Shown piece by piece: positions 36,996 to 44,517 of a stretch of DNA of 48,604 bases (position 1 is the stretch's first letter; every line of letters begins with the position of its first letter). This DNA comes from UBA9300 sp964577305. GTDB lineage: Bacteria > Bacteroidota > Bacteroidia > Bacteroidales > VadinHA17. The stretch lies in NCBI GenBank assembly GCA_964577305.1, contig CAZNYS010000022.1, forward strand, positions 1-48,604, read 5' to 3'. A program made the position numbers and the translations under genes. A model generated the notes under the pieces. It searched no databases and was not told the origin of the DNA. It worked only from the letters and a program-made list of their open reading frames with translations.

Positions 36996-38168
36996 ATGAT
37001 TAAGAGAGAATTAGAAAGCAAGCTGCTTGAAATGGCAGGAAAGTTCCCGGTGGTTTCTGTTACCGGTCCCAGACAGTCAGGGAAAACCACCTTGTTAAAG
37101 AAATCGTTCCCGGATTACACCTATACATCCCTTGAAGATCCTGATACTAGAATAATTGCAAGTGAAGATCCACGATCTTTCCTGGGCATATCAGATAGAA
37201 TGGTCATTGATGAGATACAACGTGTGCCGGAGTTATTTTCGTATATACAGACACTTACTGATAAAACAGGTATAAGTGGTCAGTTCATTATATCCGGCTC
37301 GCAAAGTTTCCTGTTAAATAAGGATATAGCTCAATCCCTTGCAGGCAGGGTTGCTGTACTGCGCCTGTTGCCTTTTAGTTATTCTGAGCTATTAGAGGGA
37401 AGAATCAAATTTGGTTCATATGAAGAACTTATCTATAAGGGATTTTATCCAAGGATATATGATAAGGGAATAAGCCCGTTAGATTTTTTCCCGAGCTACA
37501 TCCAAACATACATTGAAAGAGATCTTAGATTACTACAAAACATCAGGGATCTGAATCTGTTTGTCAGGTTTATGAAGTTATGTGCAGGGCGCACCGGGCA
37601 ATTACTAAATATGAATTCTCTGGCTAATGATACCGGGGTAAGTGTAAACACTGTTAAATCATGGATATCTGTTCTGGAAGCCAGTTTTGTAATTTTTTTA
37701 CTGCAGCCACATCACAAGAATTTCAATAAGCGCCTGGTTAAGATGCCAAAGCTCTATTTCTTTGATACCGGACTGGCTTGCTCATTGCTTGACATTGAGT
37801 CAGCATCGCAGCTGGAGACACACTATCTTACCGGAGGCTTATTTGAGAACTTTGTTATTTCAGAATTAATAAAGAACCGGTATCACAGGGGCTTACGTAA
37901 TAACTGTTATTTCTGGAGAGACCATAGGGGAAATGAGGTAGACTGCCTGATTGAGAAAGCTCAGACCTTGATCCCTGTTGAGGTAAAATCAGCAAGGACT
38001 TATACAAAGAAGCTCCTTTCCAACCTGGATTATTGGGCCAAGATTTCCGGTGATAAAACAACAGAAGCATTTCTTATTTATGGTGGAGATAATGAAAGTC
38101 AGGTAGGTAAAAACAGGATTATTCCATGGACAAATATCGATAAATTTGTAAGACAGGCGAACAGTTAG
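36996..38168 (+). CDS. AAA ATPase with C-terminal DUF4143 domain (copy 3)
   Basis: A 390-residue AAA_14/DUF4143 protein. Walker A GPRQSGKTT is at 24-32, with Walker B MVIDEIQR, sensor FIISGSQSF and an arginine region SLAGRVAVLRLLPFSYSEL. The winged helix reads NSLANDTGVSVNTVKSWISVLE, and the PD-(D/E)xK-like motif NEVDCLIEKA...IPVEVKSA is complete. It differs from copy 1 but shares layout with copy 2. The gene lies between two 120-bp direct repeats, the right one beginning 9 bases after its stop, so it looks like a unit that inserted or was duplicated between cassettes 1 and 2. Confidence 0.92.
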   Translation: MIKRELESKLLEMAGKFPVVSVTGPRQSGKTTLLKKSFPDYTYTSLEDPDTRIIASEDPRSFLGISDRMVIDEIQRVPELFSYIQTLTDKTGISGQFIISGSQSFLLNKDIAQSLAGRVAVLRLLPFSYSELLEGRIKFGSYEELIYKGFYPRIYDKGISPLDFFPSYIQTYIERDLRLLQNIRDLNLFVRFMKLCAGRTGQLLNMNSLANDTGVSVNTVKSWISVLEASFVIFLLQPHHKNFNKRLVKMPKLYFFDTGLACSLLDIESASQLETHYLTGGLFENFVISELIKNRYHRGLRNNCYFWRDHRGNEVDCLIEKAQTLIPVEVKSARTYTKKLLSNLDYWAKISGDKTTEAFLIYGGDNESQVGKNRIIPWTNIDKFVRQANS

Positions 38169-38524
38169 ATTTAAATTTGTCCATGCCTAAATAGCATTGA
38201 GCCAGTATATAATAATCAACAAATCAGCTAATTAACCACACACAAATACACCAATATACTAATATACTAATATACAAATTAACATTATTGCTGACTCAGG
38301 GTAGGCGAGCTCAGGGCTGGAGCCAACTCTTAAGCCCCTTAGCTAAGAGAATATACCAAGGCCCTGCTTCGCACATCATAGCCCACAGGGCGAAGGCAAG
38401 AGTAAGCGGTGAGAATCGCGAACCGCGCATCGAAGGGTGGTTGCTCTTAAGTGCCAGATTGTTAACATCTGAATTTACTGTCAGACTCCTATTTTATGGC
38501 CGGATTTATTCCCCCTTATTATTC
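38169..38524. other. Spacer with right direct repeat and unassigned sequence
   Basis: The right direct repeat is followed by about 200 bp of higher-GC sequence (38300-38500) with no recognisable element. An 82-codon frame through it has no start context, no homology I recognise and an Arg/Leu-rich composition, so I do not call it. The sequence may be repeat debris. The decamer array of cassette 2 begins at 38525. Confidence 0.55.
38177..38300. repeat. Direct repeat, right copy, flanking ATPase copy 3
   Basis: The second copy of the 36776-36895 repeat, starting 9 bases after the ATPase stop codon. It carries two more ACTAATAT units than the left copy. Confidence 0.9.
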
Positions 38525-38630
38525 AATGCAGATTAATGCGGAAAAATGCAGAAGATTGTAGTTTTATGTAGAAGAATGTCGAAAATTTCCGGACTCGTTA
38601 TGATTATATTTCCGAAATTTGAATAAGTCT
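38525..38630 (+). promoter_or_regulatory. Decamer-array promoter of cassette 2
   Basis: Six 10-bp units fill 38525-38584: AATGCAGATT, AATGCGGAAA, AATGCAGAAG, ATTGTAGTTT, TATGTAGAAG, AATGTCGAAA. After 29 bases comes GAAATTTG (38614-38621), close to the Bacteroidota -7 box TAnnTTTG, inside TTCCGAAATTTGAATAAGTC. No TTTG -33 box is present at the right distance, which suggests an activator bound to the array. The same layout occurs at 40871 and 48173. Confidence 0.75.
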
Positions 38631-38633
38631 TAT

Positions 38634-38757
38634 GATGGTGGCCACCATCCTTCTCCCAAAAATGAAAGGAGGTGATGTGACAAAGATAATTTTAAAAAGT
38701 AAAATGCAGAAATTTCTGCAGGACTTTGAAATGATAAACAAGGCAGTCAAAAATTAA
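38634..38757 (+). promoter_or_regulatory. Conserved structured leader of peptide 2
   Basis: The palindrome GATGGTGGCCACCATC (38634-38649) runs into CCTTCTCCCAAAAA and then AAAGGAGGTGAT (38665-38676) with GTGACAAAGATA. The GGAGG core matches the 16S anti-Shine-Dalgarno, and CCTTCT can pair with AGAAAGG-type sequence just before it, so it may be masked. A second block, TTTGAAATGATAAACAAGG (38727-38745), contains the start of a frame encoding MINKAVKN with stop at 38755-38757, 22 bases before the peptide ATG. All three parts recur at 42612 and 48329. Confidence 0.7.
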
Positions 38758-38779
38758 GTATTAACTTAAAGCTTTAATT

Positions 38780-39004
38780 ATGAATTTACTTGAAGAACTT
38801 AACAATTTAAATGATAAAGTAATAAATCGCGAGAGGCTCTCACATATAAAAGGTGGCAATGGATGGGTATGGTGTTGCGAAACCTATATTAGAGGTCAAC
38901 AAAATGCTTCATTTTGTGACCCAACGGGAACAGGGGATTGCCCGCCGGATGATGAGGATTATACTTATACACTTGTTTTATGCACAGAATGTGATGAAGT
39001 ATAA
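38780..39004 (+). CDS. Double-glycine leader peptide 2, Cys-rich core
   Basis: A 74-residue precursor. A leader of 26 residues ends RERLSHIKGG. The core begins NGWVWCC and holds six Cys: C32, C33, C46, C54, C68 and C71, with spacing CC-x12-C-x7-C-x13-CxxC. It is acidic (DPTGTGDCPPDDEDYTY). The leader matches GG-type Bacteroidales natural-product precursors and fits the C39 exporter at 44498. It has its own array promoter and structured leader. A 30-bp perfect palindrome follows, then the partner lipoprotein. The mature product is unknown; disulfides are more likely than thioethers because no lanthionine or radical-SAM enzyme is seen. Confidence 0.85.
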   Translation: MNLLEELNNLNDKVINRERLSHIKGGNGWVWCCETYIRGQQNASFCDPTGTGDCPPDDEDYTYTLVLCTECDEV

Positions 39005-39029
39005 TTATTTTTTATTTATTAGTCTTTGA

Positions 39030-39059
39030 GCTGGCAGATTATATATATAATCTGCCAGC
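39030..39059 (+). promoter_or_regulatory. 30-bp perfect palindrome between peptide 2 and its lipoprotein
   Basis: GCTGGCAGATTATAT and its exact complement form a 15-bp stem 26 bases after the peptide stop. No T run follows, so it is more likely an mRNA-stabilising or partially terminating hairpin than a full terminator. A comparable hairpin lies in cassette 3. Confidence 0.75.
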
Positions 39060-39139
39060 ATAAATCTATGTATACAAAATAGTTATGTATTTTTATGTTT
39101 GTTATGAATTCGGTTGATTGTATAAGAAAACTTTAATCA

Positions 39140-40336
39140 GTGGTTAGGATTACACAATATAGTGCTGTCTTTGTATTAATGTGTGGGATAATTGCCTGTG
39201 TAGATTCTTCAAAGATAAGTTTACATAAATTTCCCACAGATTTTCAGACTGTTTCTTTCTCATTATCAGATATTTTCTCAGAACTTGAAATAATACAACT
39301 GGATAATATAGAACCTATTACTAAACCCTTAGATATTATCTATAGTGACTCCACTTTTATTATCCCCACATGGACTGGAAAGATCTTTAGGTATTACCGT
39401 GACGGTACACTGATTGATGTAGTTGACATGAAAGGTTCAGGTCCGGGTGAATATTCTGGTATAGTCGATCTAATAATACATGATGATAGTATCTATATTA
39501 ATGTTGGTGCAGCGGGTAAAAAGATATTGGTATTTGATTATGAGTATAATTTCCATCGCGCTATAAACTACCCATATGATATAACATTCGGGAAGCTAAT
39601 AATGTATCATAATTCATTTTATATGTTTACAAGACCCTTGGGATACATGCCTGAAATCGACTGGGTATCATTTGATTTGTCAGGAAATGTTATAACTGTA
39701 AAACCATTCGATGAGTCTGTTAAGCCTCCTATATCATCCTGGATGAGTTCACTAATATTATTTGAGAATAGTGATACATTCTATGTGTACAGAGATATTG
39801 CGGATACAATTTTTGCTATAAACGAAGTTTCAAATTATCATCCTGCATTTCTTGTTAACAGGAATTTTAATTCAGGTGCACCTCTGTTGTCAAAAGAAGA
39901 ACTGGCAAGCAGAGTCCAAAAACAGGCATATCGGAGAAGAATAAGTAATATTATAGGCCTTGGAAAATACTGGCTTGCTATGATTGATCATAACGATAGA
40001 GTACCTTTAGTTGAAACGATTTTGTTTGATACAGAGCAGGTGAAAACTTATTTATTATCTTCTGAACAACCAGAATTTGGTACACCGTTCAATTTAGGAA
40101 TACCGTTTACATGGGTAGGGGCTGGTTTCTTATATTGGAATTTTAAGGTTAGCATTAATGGGGATGAATATATAGCTTGTTTTATAGATGCTTACAAGGT
40201 AATTGAGTTTGCCCGTGGTGAAGAATTTATTAATTCTGCTCCTGAACGGCCGGATTTAAAACAAAAATTTCAGGAAATTGCCAATACTTTAACTATTGAT
40301 GATAATCCGGTATTAATTCTGTTAAAATTGAAATAA
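39140..40336 (+). CDS. 6-bladed beta-propeller lipoprotein, cassette 2
   Basis: A 398-residue lipoprotein (lipobox GIIAC, Cys20), downstream of peptide 2. Family marks are VSFSLSDIFSELEIIQLDN, blade-1 motif KGSGPGEYSGI and the terminus TIDDNPVLILLKLK. The segment before it (SAPERPDLKQKFQEIANTL) aligns with the 35015 and 43094 paralogues. The only start available before the signal peptide is GTG at 39140, with an in-frame TAA just upstream. The N-terminal half has diverged more than the C-terminal 30 residues, as expected if the propeller face adapts to its own peptide. Confidence 0.86.
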   Translation: MVRITQYSAVFVLMCGIIACVDSSKISLHKFPTDFQTVSFSLSDIFSELEIIQLDNIEPITKPLDIIYSDSTFIIPTWTGKIFRYYRDGTLIDVVDMKGSGPGEYSGIVDLIIHDDSIYINVGAAGKKILVFDYEYNFHRAINYPYDITFGKLIMYHNSFYMFTRPLGYMPEIDWVSFDLSGNVITVKPFDESVKPPISSWMSSLILFENSDTFYVYRDIADTIFAINEVSNYHPAFLVNRNFNSGAPLLSKEELASRVQKQAYRRRISNIIGLGKYWLAMIDHNDRVPLVETILFDTEQVKTYLLSSEQPEFGTPFNLGIPFTWVGAGFLYWNFKVSINGDEYIACFIDAYKVIEFARGEEFINSAPERPDLKQKFQEIANTLTIDDNPVLILLKLK

Positions 40337-40654
40337 CTTTTTTTGAAATATCCCTTTTACGGGCGATTGGATTCAATAGACTATGGCCTGTCAGACCCTA
40401 GTATGATATCTGCTGCCTATCTCCCTTAACTCTTTGAGTTTTGGTGGACAAATCTTCCAACTTTATTATGAGCCCAATATTTCAGCAATCTGTAGATGAA
40501 ACAGTGAATACCTGCTTTGCCTGATTGCTCAACTACCGGACTAATTGAATATTAATTCCCGCTTCAATAAATTGTCGGTTCAACCCCGCAGTAATAATTT
40601 TGTGGTTATATTTTTTTTTCTAAATTTGGTGTAATATCTGTACTACTGTCAATT
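40337..40654. other. Spacer before the small HTH gene
   Basis: No gene is seen in 318 bases. The first 240 bases have no feature I recognise. The last 60 contain the putative promoter at 40599-40628. Confidence 0.5.
40599..40628 (+). promoter_or_regulatory. Putative sigma-70-type Bacteroidota promoter of the HTH gene
   Basis: TTTG at 40599-40602 and TAAATTTG at 40621-40628, an exact TAnnTTTG -7 box, are separated by 18 bases (19-21 is usual). The box ends 26 bases before the ATG of the small HTH gene. Confidence 0.5.
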
Positions 40655-40831
40655 ATGGATTCTTCATTCAAAACAAAGCAGAATATAGCTGATGAGTATG
40701 GAATATGTGTCCGTACACTTAATAGAATCTTCAGAGAAAATGATATTATTGTCAGAAAAGGACACATTTCGCCTAAAGAACAGCAAAGAATATATGAGGT
40801 ACTTGGCAAACCACCATTGAAAAGAAAATAG
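40655..40831 (+). CDS. Small helix-turn-helix protein (58 residues)
   Basis: A 58-residue basic protein. The segment TKQNIADEYGICVRTLNRIFRENDI reads as a helix-turn-helix, followed by ISPKEQQRIYEVLGKP, a tail seen in small HTH proteins of Bacteroidota. It is too short for any other domain. It lies 40 bp upstream of the decamer array of the VKOR gene and has its own promoter-like sequence. It might bind the array, but this rests only on position. The opposite-strand frame is shadow: it has no start context and a composition unlike a gene. Confidence 0.7.
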   Translation: MDSSFKTKQNIADEYGICVRTLNRIFRENDIIVRKGHISPKEQQRIYEVLGKPPLKRK

Positions 40832-40870
40832 ATATACTTTTTTATTCCTTTTTCCATAAGTTCTATTCTT

Positions 40871-40977
40871 AATGTAGATTCATGCAGTTTTATGAACAAT
40901 TATGCAGTATTATGAAGAAGAATGAAGATTTTTTCAGTTGACTCATATCTTGTATTTGACGAAATTTATAATAGTCA
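40871..40977 (+). promoter_or_regulatory. Decamer-array promoter of the VKOR gene
   Basis: Six units fill 40871-40930: AATGTAGATT, CATGCAGTTT, TATGAACAAT, TATGCAGTAT, TATGAAGAAG, AATGAAGATT. The -7-like box GAAATTTA is at 40961-40968 inside TTGACGAAATTTATAATAGTC, 31 bases after the array end. The spacing is one base longer than at 38525 and 48173. The leader after it is short, and the VKOR ATG comes 28 bases after the box. Confidence 0.72.
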
Positions 40978-40995
40978 ATTGCAATAAGAATACGA

Positions 40996-42633
40996 ATGGG
41001 AGCCCGGAAAAGAAACGAAGATAATGTTGTAGCAGTTATTTATGAGGCCGTGAAGTATTACAGGATCCGGGTCAGTATAACAACAATTAGGGATTATCTT
41101 CACAGACATCCTTATTACCCAAGCCTTAAAAGTGTTTGTGATGCCTTCACAAAATGGAGTATAGATCATTATCCTTTAGAACTTACGGATGATGAGATAA
41201 GGAACCTGGAGATTCCTTATATAGCTCACAGGAATATTGCCGGGGGACAGTTGGTTTTTGCATTAAATAATGAAGATAATACTGTAAAATATACCACAGG
41301 AAAGGGGAAGGAAACAACTGAAGCTATTGAGGTGTTTCTTAAAGACTTGTCAGGGGCTGTAATAGTATATCTACCTGCTGAAGGAAGTGGTGAGAAAGAG
41401 TACAGGGCCAAAAGGCAACATGAAGTATTGAATAAACTTCTGATTCCTTTATCTGTAGTTTTTAGCTTAGTAGTACTCGTCGGTTTAATGGCTGAAAACC
41501 AAATAATTAAAGGCAGTGCCAATAGCTGGAGATCCTGGTCATTATTATTTACTAAAACTCTTGGCTTGCTTACATCTTTCTTTCTTGTTCAACAGGAATT
41601 AAAAGTAAAGAATCCATTTACAGACAGGATCTGTCATTTAACTGAGAAAACAGATTGCAATACTGTACTTGAATCCGGTAGTTCTAATGTTTTTGGATGG
41701 ATTAACTGGGCAGATATTGGTTTCATATATTTCACCGGAGGATTAGCCTTTTTGATTACTGCGTGTGATGATTATGGTATTAGCATATTAACAATCTTAA
41801 GCATTCTTGTATTGCCTTATCCATTCTATTCTTTCTATTTACAGGCATTCAGACTTAATAAGTTTTGCCCTCTGTGCCTGACTGTTCAAATTACCCTTGT
41901 TGCTGAATTCCTTATTTTGTTACCAGTACTCAATGGACTGACATTGGATGCAGGTCATATTATTACGTTTTTAGCGGTTTTTTCCTTAACAGCTGTTATT
42001 TATCTTATGATCCGTGAAATTTTAAGTCTGAGAAGCCGGTTGTTGAGCAAAACGTATAGGTATAACACTTTTAAAAGAAATCCAATAATTTTCAGATACC
42101 TGTTTAATGAGGGATATAAAGAAAAATTAACAATACCTGAATGCCTTGTGGTTGGAAATGAGGATACTAATGTTGTTTTACATGCTTTTCTAAGTCTCTA
42201 TTGTAAACCATGTGCAAAAGCATTCAGGAGCCTGGAATATCTTTTTAATAATTGCGATAATCTTAAATTCAATATTATACTAACAGGTAATCAGAATATC
42301 AGGGACTTTACAATTATAAAGTTATGTTATGATTTTTATATCGAGAGAAATACTGATAAAGTAATGAACGTTTTGTCGGAGTGGTACAGGAATCTTGAGA
42401 ACAGGACCCGGATGCAATTGCCAGTATTAAGAAGTAGTGAATTACAGGTATCTGAAGGAATTTTGAACAAAAACAGAGAACTTTATAGAAAGAATGAGAT
42501 ATCAGGAACACCAACCCTGCTGATCAATAGTTTTAAATATCCCGGTCAATATGAAATAACTGATCTTGAATATTATATAGATGATATTATTGAATTACTG
42601 GAGAAAAAAAAGCAGGAAGCCTGCAATTATTGA
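40996..42633 (+). CDS. VKOR-thioredoxin fusion with C39-like N-terminal domain
   Basis: A 545-residue membrane protein. Residues 1-135 resemble a C39 peptidase-like domain (LHRHPYYPSLKSVCDAFTKW, then IAHRNIAGGQLVFAL), but the catalytic Cys motif is absent. Residues 145-345 are a multi-helix VKOR domain with loop Cys C213 and C221 and active site CPLC (C291, C294). Residues 380-545 form a thioredoxin-like DsbA-type domain with CKPC (C403, C406). VKOR fusions oxidise cysteines in exported proteins. The degenerate C39 domain may hold the double-glycine leader without cutting it. It shares the cassette promoter type and precedes peptide 3. Confidence 0.9.
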   Translation: MGARKRNEDNVVAVIYEAVKYYRIRVSITTIRDYLHRHPYYPSLKSVCDAFTKWSIDHYPLELTDDEIRNLEIPYIAHRNIAGGQLVFALNNEDNTVKYTTGKGKETTEAIEVFLKDLSGAVIVYLPAEGSGEKEYRAKRQHEVLNKLLIPLSVVFSLVVLVGLMAENQIIKGSANSWRSWSLLFTKTLGLLTSFFLVQQELKVKNPFTDRICHLTEKTDCNTVLESGSSNVFGWINWADIGFIYFTGGLAFLITACDDYGISILTILSILVLPYPFYSFYLQAFRLNKFCPLCLTVQITLVAEFLILLPVLNGLTLDAGHIITFLAVFSLTAVIYLMIREILSLRSRLLSKTYRYNTFKRNPIIFRYLFNEGYKEKLTIPECLVVGNEDTNVVLHAFLSLYCKPCAKAFRSLEYLFNNCDNLKFNIILTGNQNIRDFTIIKLCYDFYIERNTDKVMNVLSEWYRNLENRTRMQLPVLRSSELQVSEGILNKNRELYRKNEISGTPTLLINSFKYPGQYEITDLEYYIDDIIELLEKKKQEACNY

Positions 42634-42808
42634 AATATGTGACTTCCTGCACCGCACACCGAAGCAATGCGAAAGCATAGCATAGGTGCGCTCCCATCCT
42701 TCTCCCAAAAAGAAAGGAGGTGTTGTGACAAAGATAGAATAATAAGTCAATATTTCTCTACATGAGAAAGCCTTTGAAATGATAAATAAGGTATTTGATA
42801 CAATATAA
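42612..42808 (+). promoter_or_regulatory. Conserved structured leader of peptide 3
   Basis: Hairpin GCAGGAAG/CTTCCTGC (42612-42619 with 42643-42650) overlaps the VKOR stop. A GCACC/GGTGC-bounded insertion follows, then CCTTCTCCCAAAAA and AAAGGAGGTGTTGTGACAAAGATA (42713-42736), and TTTGAAATGATAAATAAGG (42773-42791) with a short frame MINKVFDTI ending at 42808. The blocks match those at 38634 and 48329. Peptide 3 starts 20 bases later. Confidence 0.7.
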
Positions 42809-42827
42809 CAATTAAACTACTATAGTT

Positions 42828-43040
42828 ATGAATAATCAAAGTTTTCGTTCAGACAAGATTCTTTCGAAAGATCAGCTAATAAGCTTCAAAGGCGGTGACC
42901 ATGATTACGGGTGCTGTGAATTAATCTGTTTTGGTGAACAATATGATTGTGGATATTCCGGTACAGGTTACTGTGGGGGAGCACCTAATCCTGATCCTCT
43001 GAATTGCTTTTGGTCGGCAACCAGCTGTGATAATTGTTAA
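42828..43040 (+). CDS. Double-glycine leader peptide 3, Cys-rich core
   Basis: A 70-residue precursor. The leader ends LSKDQLISFKGG (Gly22-Gly23). The core has eight Cys: C29, C30, C34, C41, C49, C60, C67 and C70. It begins with an adjacent pair and ends with CDNC, the CC...CxxC frame of peptides 1 and 2, with two additional Cys. The core is Gly/Tyr/Asp-rich. It lies between the VKOR fusion and its partner lipoprotein, and the array promoter at 40871 may drive all of them. If all Cys are oxidised there would be four disulfides. Product and target are unknown. Confidence 0.86.
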   Translation: MNNQSFRSDKILSKDQLISFKGGDHDYGCCELICFGEQYDCGYSGTGYCGGAPNPDPLNCFWSATSCDNC

Positions 43041-43047
43041 ATGAGGT

Positions 43048-43078
43048 GGAATGATTGGTACCTTGTACCAATCATTCC
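43048..43078 (+). promoter_or_regulatory. Hairpin between peptide 3 and its lipoprotein
   Basis: GGAATGATTGGTAC and GTACCAATCATTCC form a perfect 14-bp stem with the loop CTT, starting 7 bases after the peptide stop and ending 15 bases before the lipoprotein ATG. Only two T follow, so strong intrinsic termination is unlikely. Confidence 0.8.
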
Positions 43079-43093
43079 TTAATATAATAAATT

Positions 43094-44290
43094 ATGAAAA
43101 TCAGACTGCAGATAATTACTGTTATAAGCTTAATAATTTTCATAGGATGTAGTCATAAAAGCGGTATTGGTTTAGAACTAATGCCTGGCGTATTTATTGA
43201 TAGGGATATTTCCCTTGATGATATTGCAGATGATCTTGTTTATATTCCTCTTTCAAACGAGTTACCTGTATACAGGAGCACTAGTATTAAGTGGTATAAT
43301 AACTGCTTTTATTATTGTGATGAGGCAAAAAGAATTCTCAGATTTGATAATGATGGAAAATATATTGATGCTCTTGACAATCAGGGAAGAGGTGCAGAGG
43401 AATATCAACTTATTGTTGATTTTTCGGTTGATTCTCTTAATGGAAATATTTATATAAATTCAGGTATAGATAAGATAATTGTATATGACAATAAGTTAAG
43501 ATATTTACGAAGTATAAAGTATCCAATTAAAAGAGCTGGTCCGGTTTATACAAGAATGCTCAATAGTCAAATTCATTTTTTTTATTTTAATATTGACGGG
43601 CATGGTTATAACTGGGTTTTAACAGATACTCTTGGCAATATTATCAGTAATAAAAAATCGGTTGATACATATAAGTTGCCTATAAGAATGTCCGAAATAC
43701 AAATATTTTCTAATAATACAAACCTATACCGATATTTCAATCACAATGATACCATTTATGAGATAAACAAATCAGGCTATAAGCCCTATCGCCTAATTAA
43801 CCGGAATTTTAAAGATGGTTATGATCTGATTGATAATCCTGCAGAATATAACACACGCGAAAGTGAAAATCCGTACAGAGTTGTACGTTCGATTTTTGGC
43901 CTAGGTGATTACTGGCTGATTAATTATATCAAAATTATGCATTCAGAACGCAATCCCAGGCAGGAAGAGACAGTATTGTATGATTTTAATAATAATTTGT
44001 CATATTTAGTTAATAGTGCCACAGCTCATAAAGATAAGCTAACCCAAATTGGACTCTATAATGATTGGATTGGGGCAGGAACCATTTTTCCAAATAATGT
44101 ACTTAAGATTAATGATTACTTATACCTACTTTCAGTGAAAGATGCAAGCAGGTTATTACAGGAATCAAAAACAAATGATTTTATAAATGGTATACCCCGG
44201 AGACCGGAAATAAGAAAAAGACTTCAGGAATTAACAGACACATTGCAATTAGAAGATAATCCCGTATTAATTTTGTTAAAACTTAAATAA
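43094..44290 (+). CDS. 6-bladed beta-propeller lipoprotein, cassette 3
   Basis: A 398-residue lipoprotein (lipobox FIGC, Cys19), downstream of peptide 3 with a hairpin between. Family marks are DRDISLDDIADDLVYIPLSNE, blade-1 NQGRGAEEYQLI and the terminus LEDNPVLILLKLK. The segment before it (GIPRRPEIRKRLQELTDTL) aligns with paralogues. It is probably in one transcript with the VKOR fusion and peptide 3 and may read on into the exporter. Its ligand is unknown; the consistent pairing with one Cys-rich peptide per lipoprotein is the main clue. Confidence 0.88.
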   Translation: MKIRLQIITVISLIIFIGCSHKSGIGLELMPGVFIDRDISLDDIADDLVYIPLSNELPVYRSTSIKWYNNCFYYCDEAKRILRFDNDGKYIDALDNQGRGAEEYQLIVDFSVDSLNGNIYINSGIDKIIVYDNKLRYLRSIKYPIKRAGPVYTRMLNSQIHFFYFNIDGHGYNWVLTDTLGNIISNKKSVDTYKLPIRMSEIQIFSNNTNLYRYFNHNDTIYEINKSGYKPYRLINRNFKDGYDLIDNPAEYNTRESENPYRVVRSIFGLGDYWLINYIKIMHSERNPRQEETVLYDFNNNLSYLVNSATAHKDKLTQIGLYNDWIGAGTIFPNNVLKINDYLYLLSVKDASRLLQESKTNDFINGIPRRPEIRKRLQELTDTLQLEDNPVLILLKLK

Positions 44291-44389
44291 CCTCCTTTGA
44301 TTTTTCCATTTTATACGCAATTTGACATTATGAATTAAGGTACATCTTACCTCGGGATGCTTCCTGCTGCCAGCCTGTTAATTATTAAT

Positions 44390-44517
44390 ACATAAGTATT
44401 TTTTTTAACTACAGGGTATTTGAAAAAGCAGCCAGGCTGCCGGATCACCTCAGGGCTTTTAGAAACATTAAAGATGATGATAATCCTGTTATAGTCGTTG
44501 CCCAGCATAAAGAATGA
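44390..44517 (+). pseudogene. C-terminal remnant of a propeller lipoprotein gene
   Basis: A frame reading YRVFEKAARLPDHL, then FRNIKDDDNPVIVVAQHKE and a TGA at 44515-44517, matches the propeller-family ending (DDNPVLILLKLK). It has no start and about 36 codons. It overlaps the start of the exporter gene, so the exporter's first codons are derived from the old gene's tail in another frame. Confidence 0.65.

Noticed and set aside
38288..38536. 82-codon frame after the right direct repeat
   Set aside because: It runs from a repeat into the array promoter, has Arg/Leu-rich shadow composition and no recognisable domain.
38662..38757. 31-codon frame MKGGDVTK... across the leader of peptide 2
   Set aside because: It is interrupted by stops in the other two leaders, so the conservation is not of this protein.
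40606..40899. 97-codon minus-strand frame
   Set aside because: It overlaps the small HTH gene and the decamer array on the other strand, and its content is shadow-like.
34676..43040. Peptides as lanthipeptides or sactipeptides
   Set aside because: No LanB, LanM, radical-SAM or YcaO gene is visible. The neighbouring VKOR-thioredoxin fusion favours disulfides, though an enzyme beyond the window cannot be excluded.
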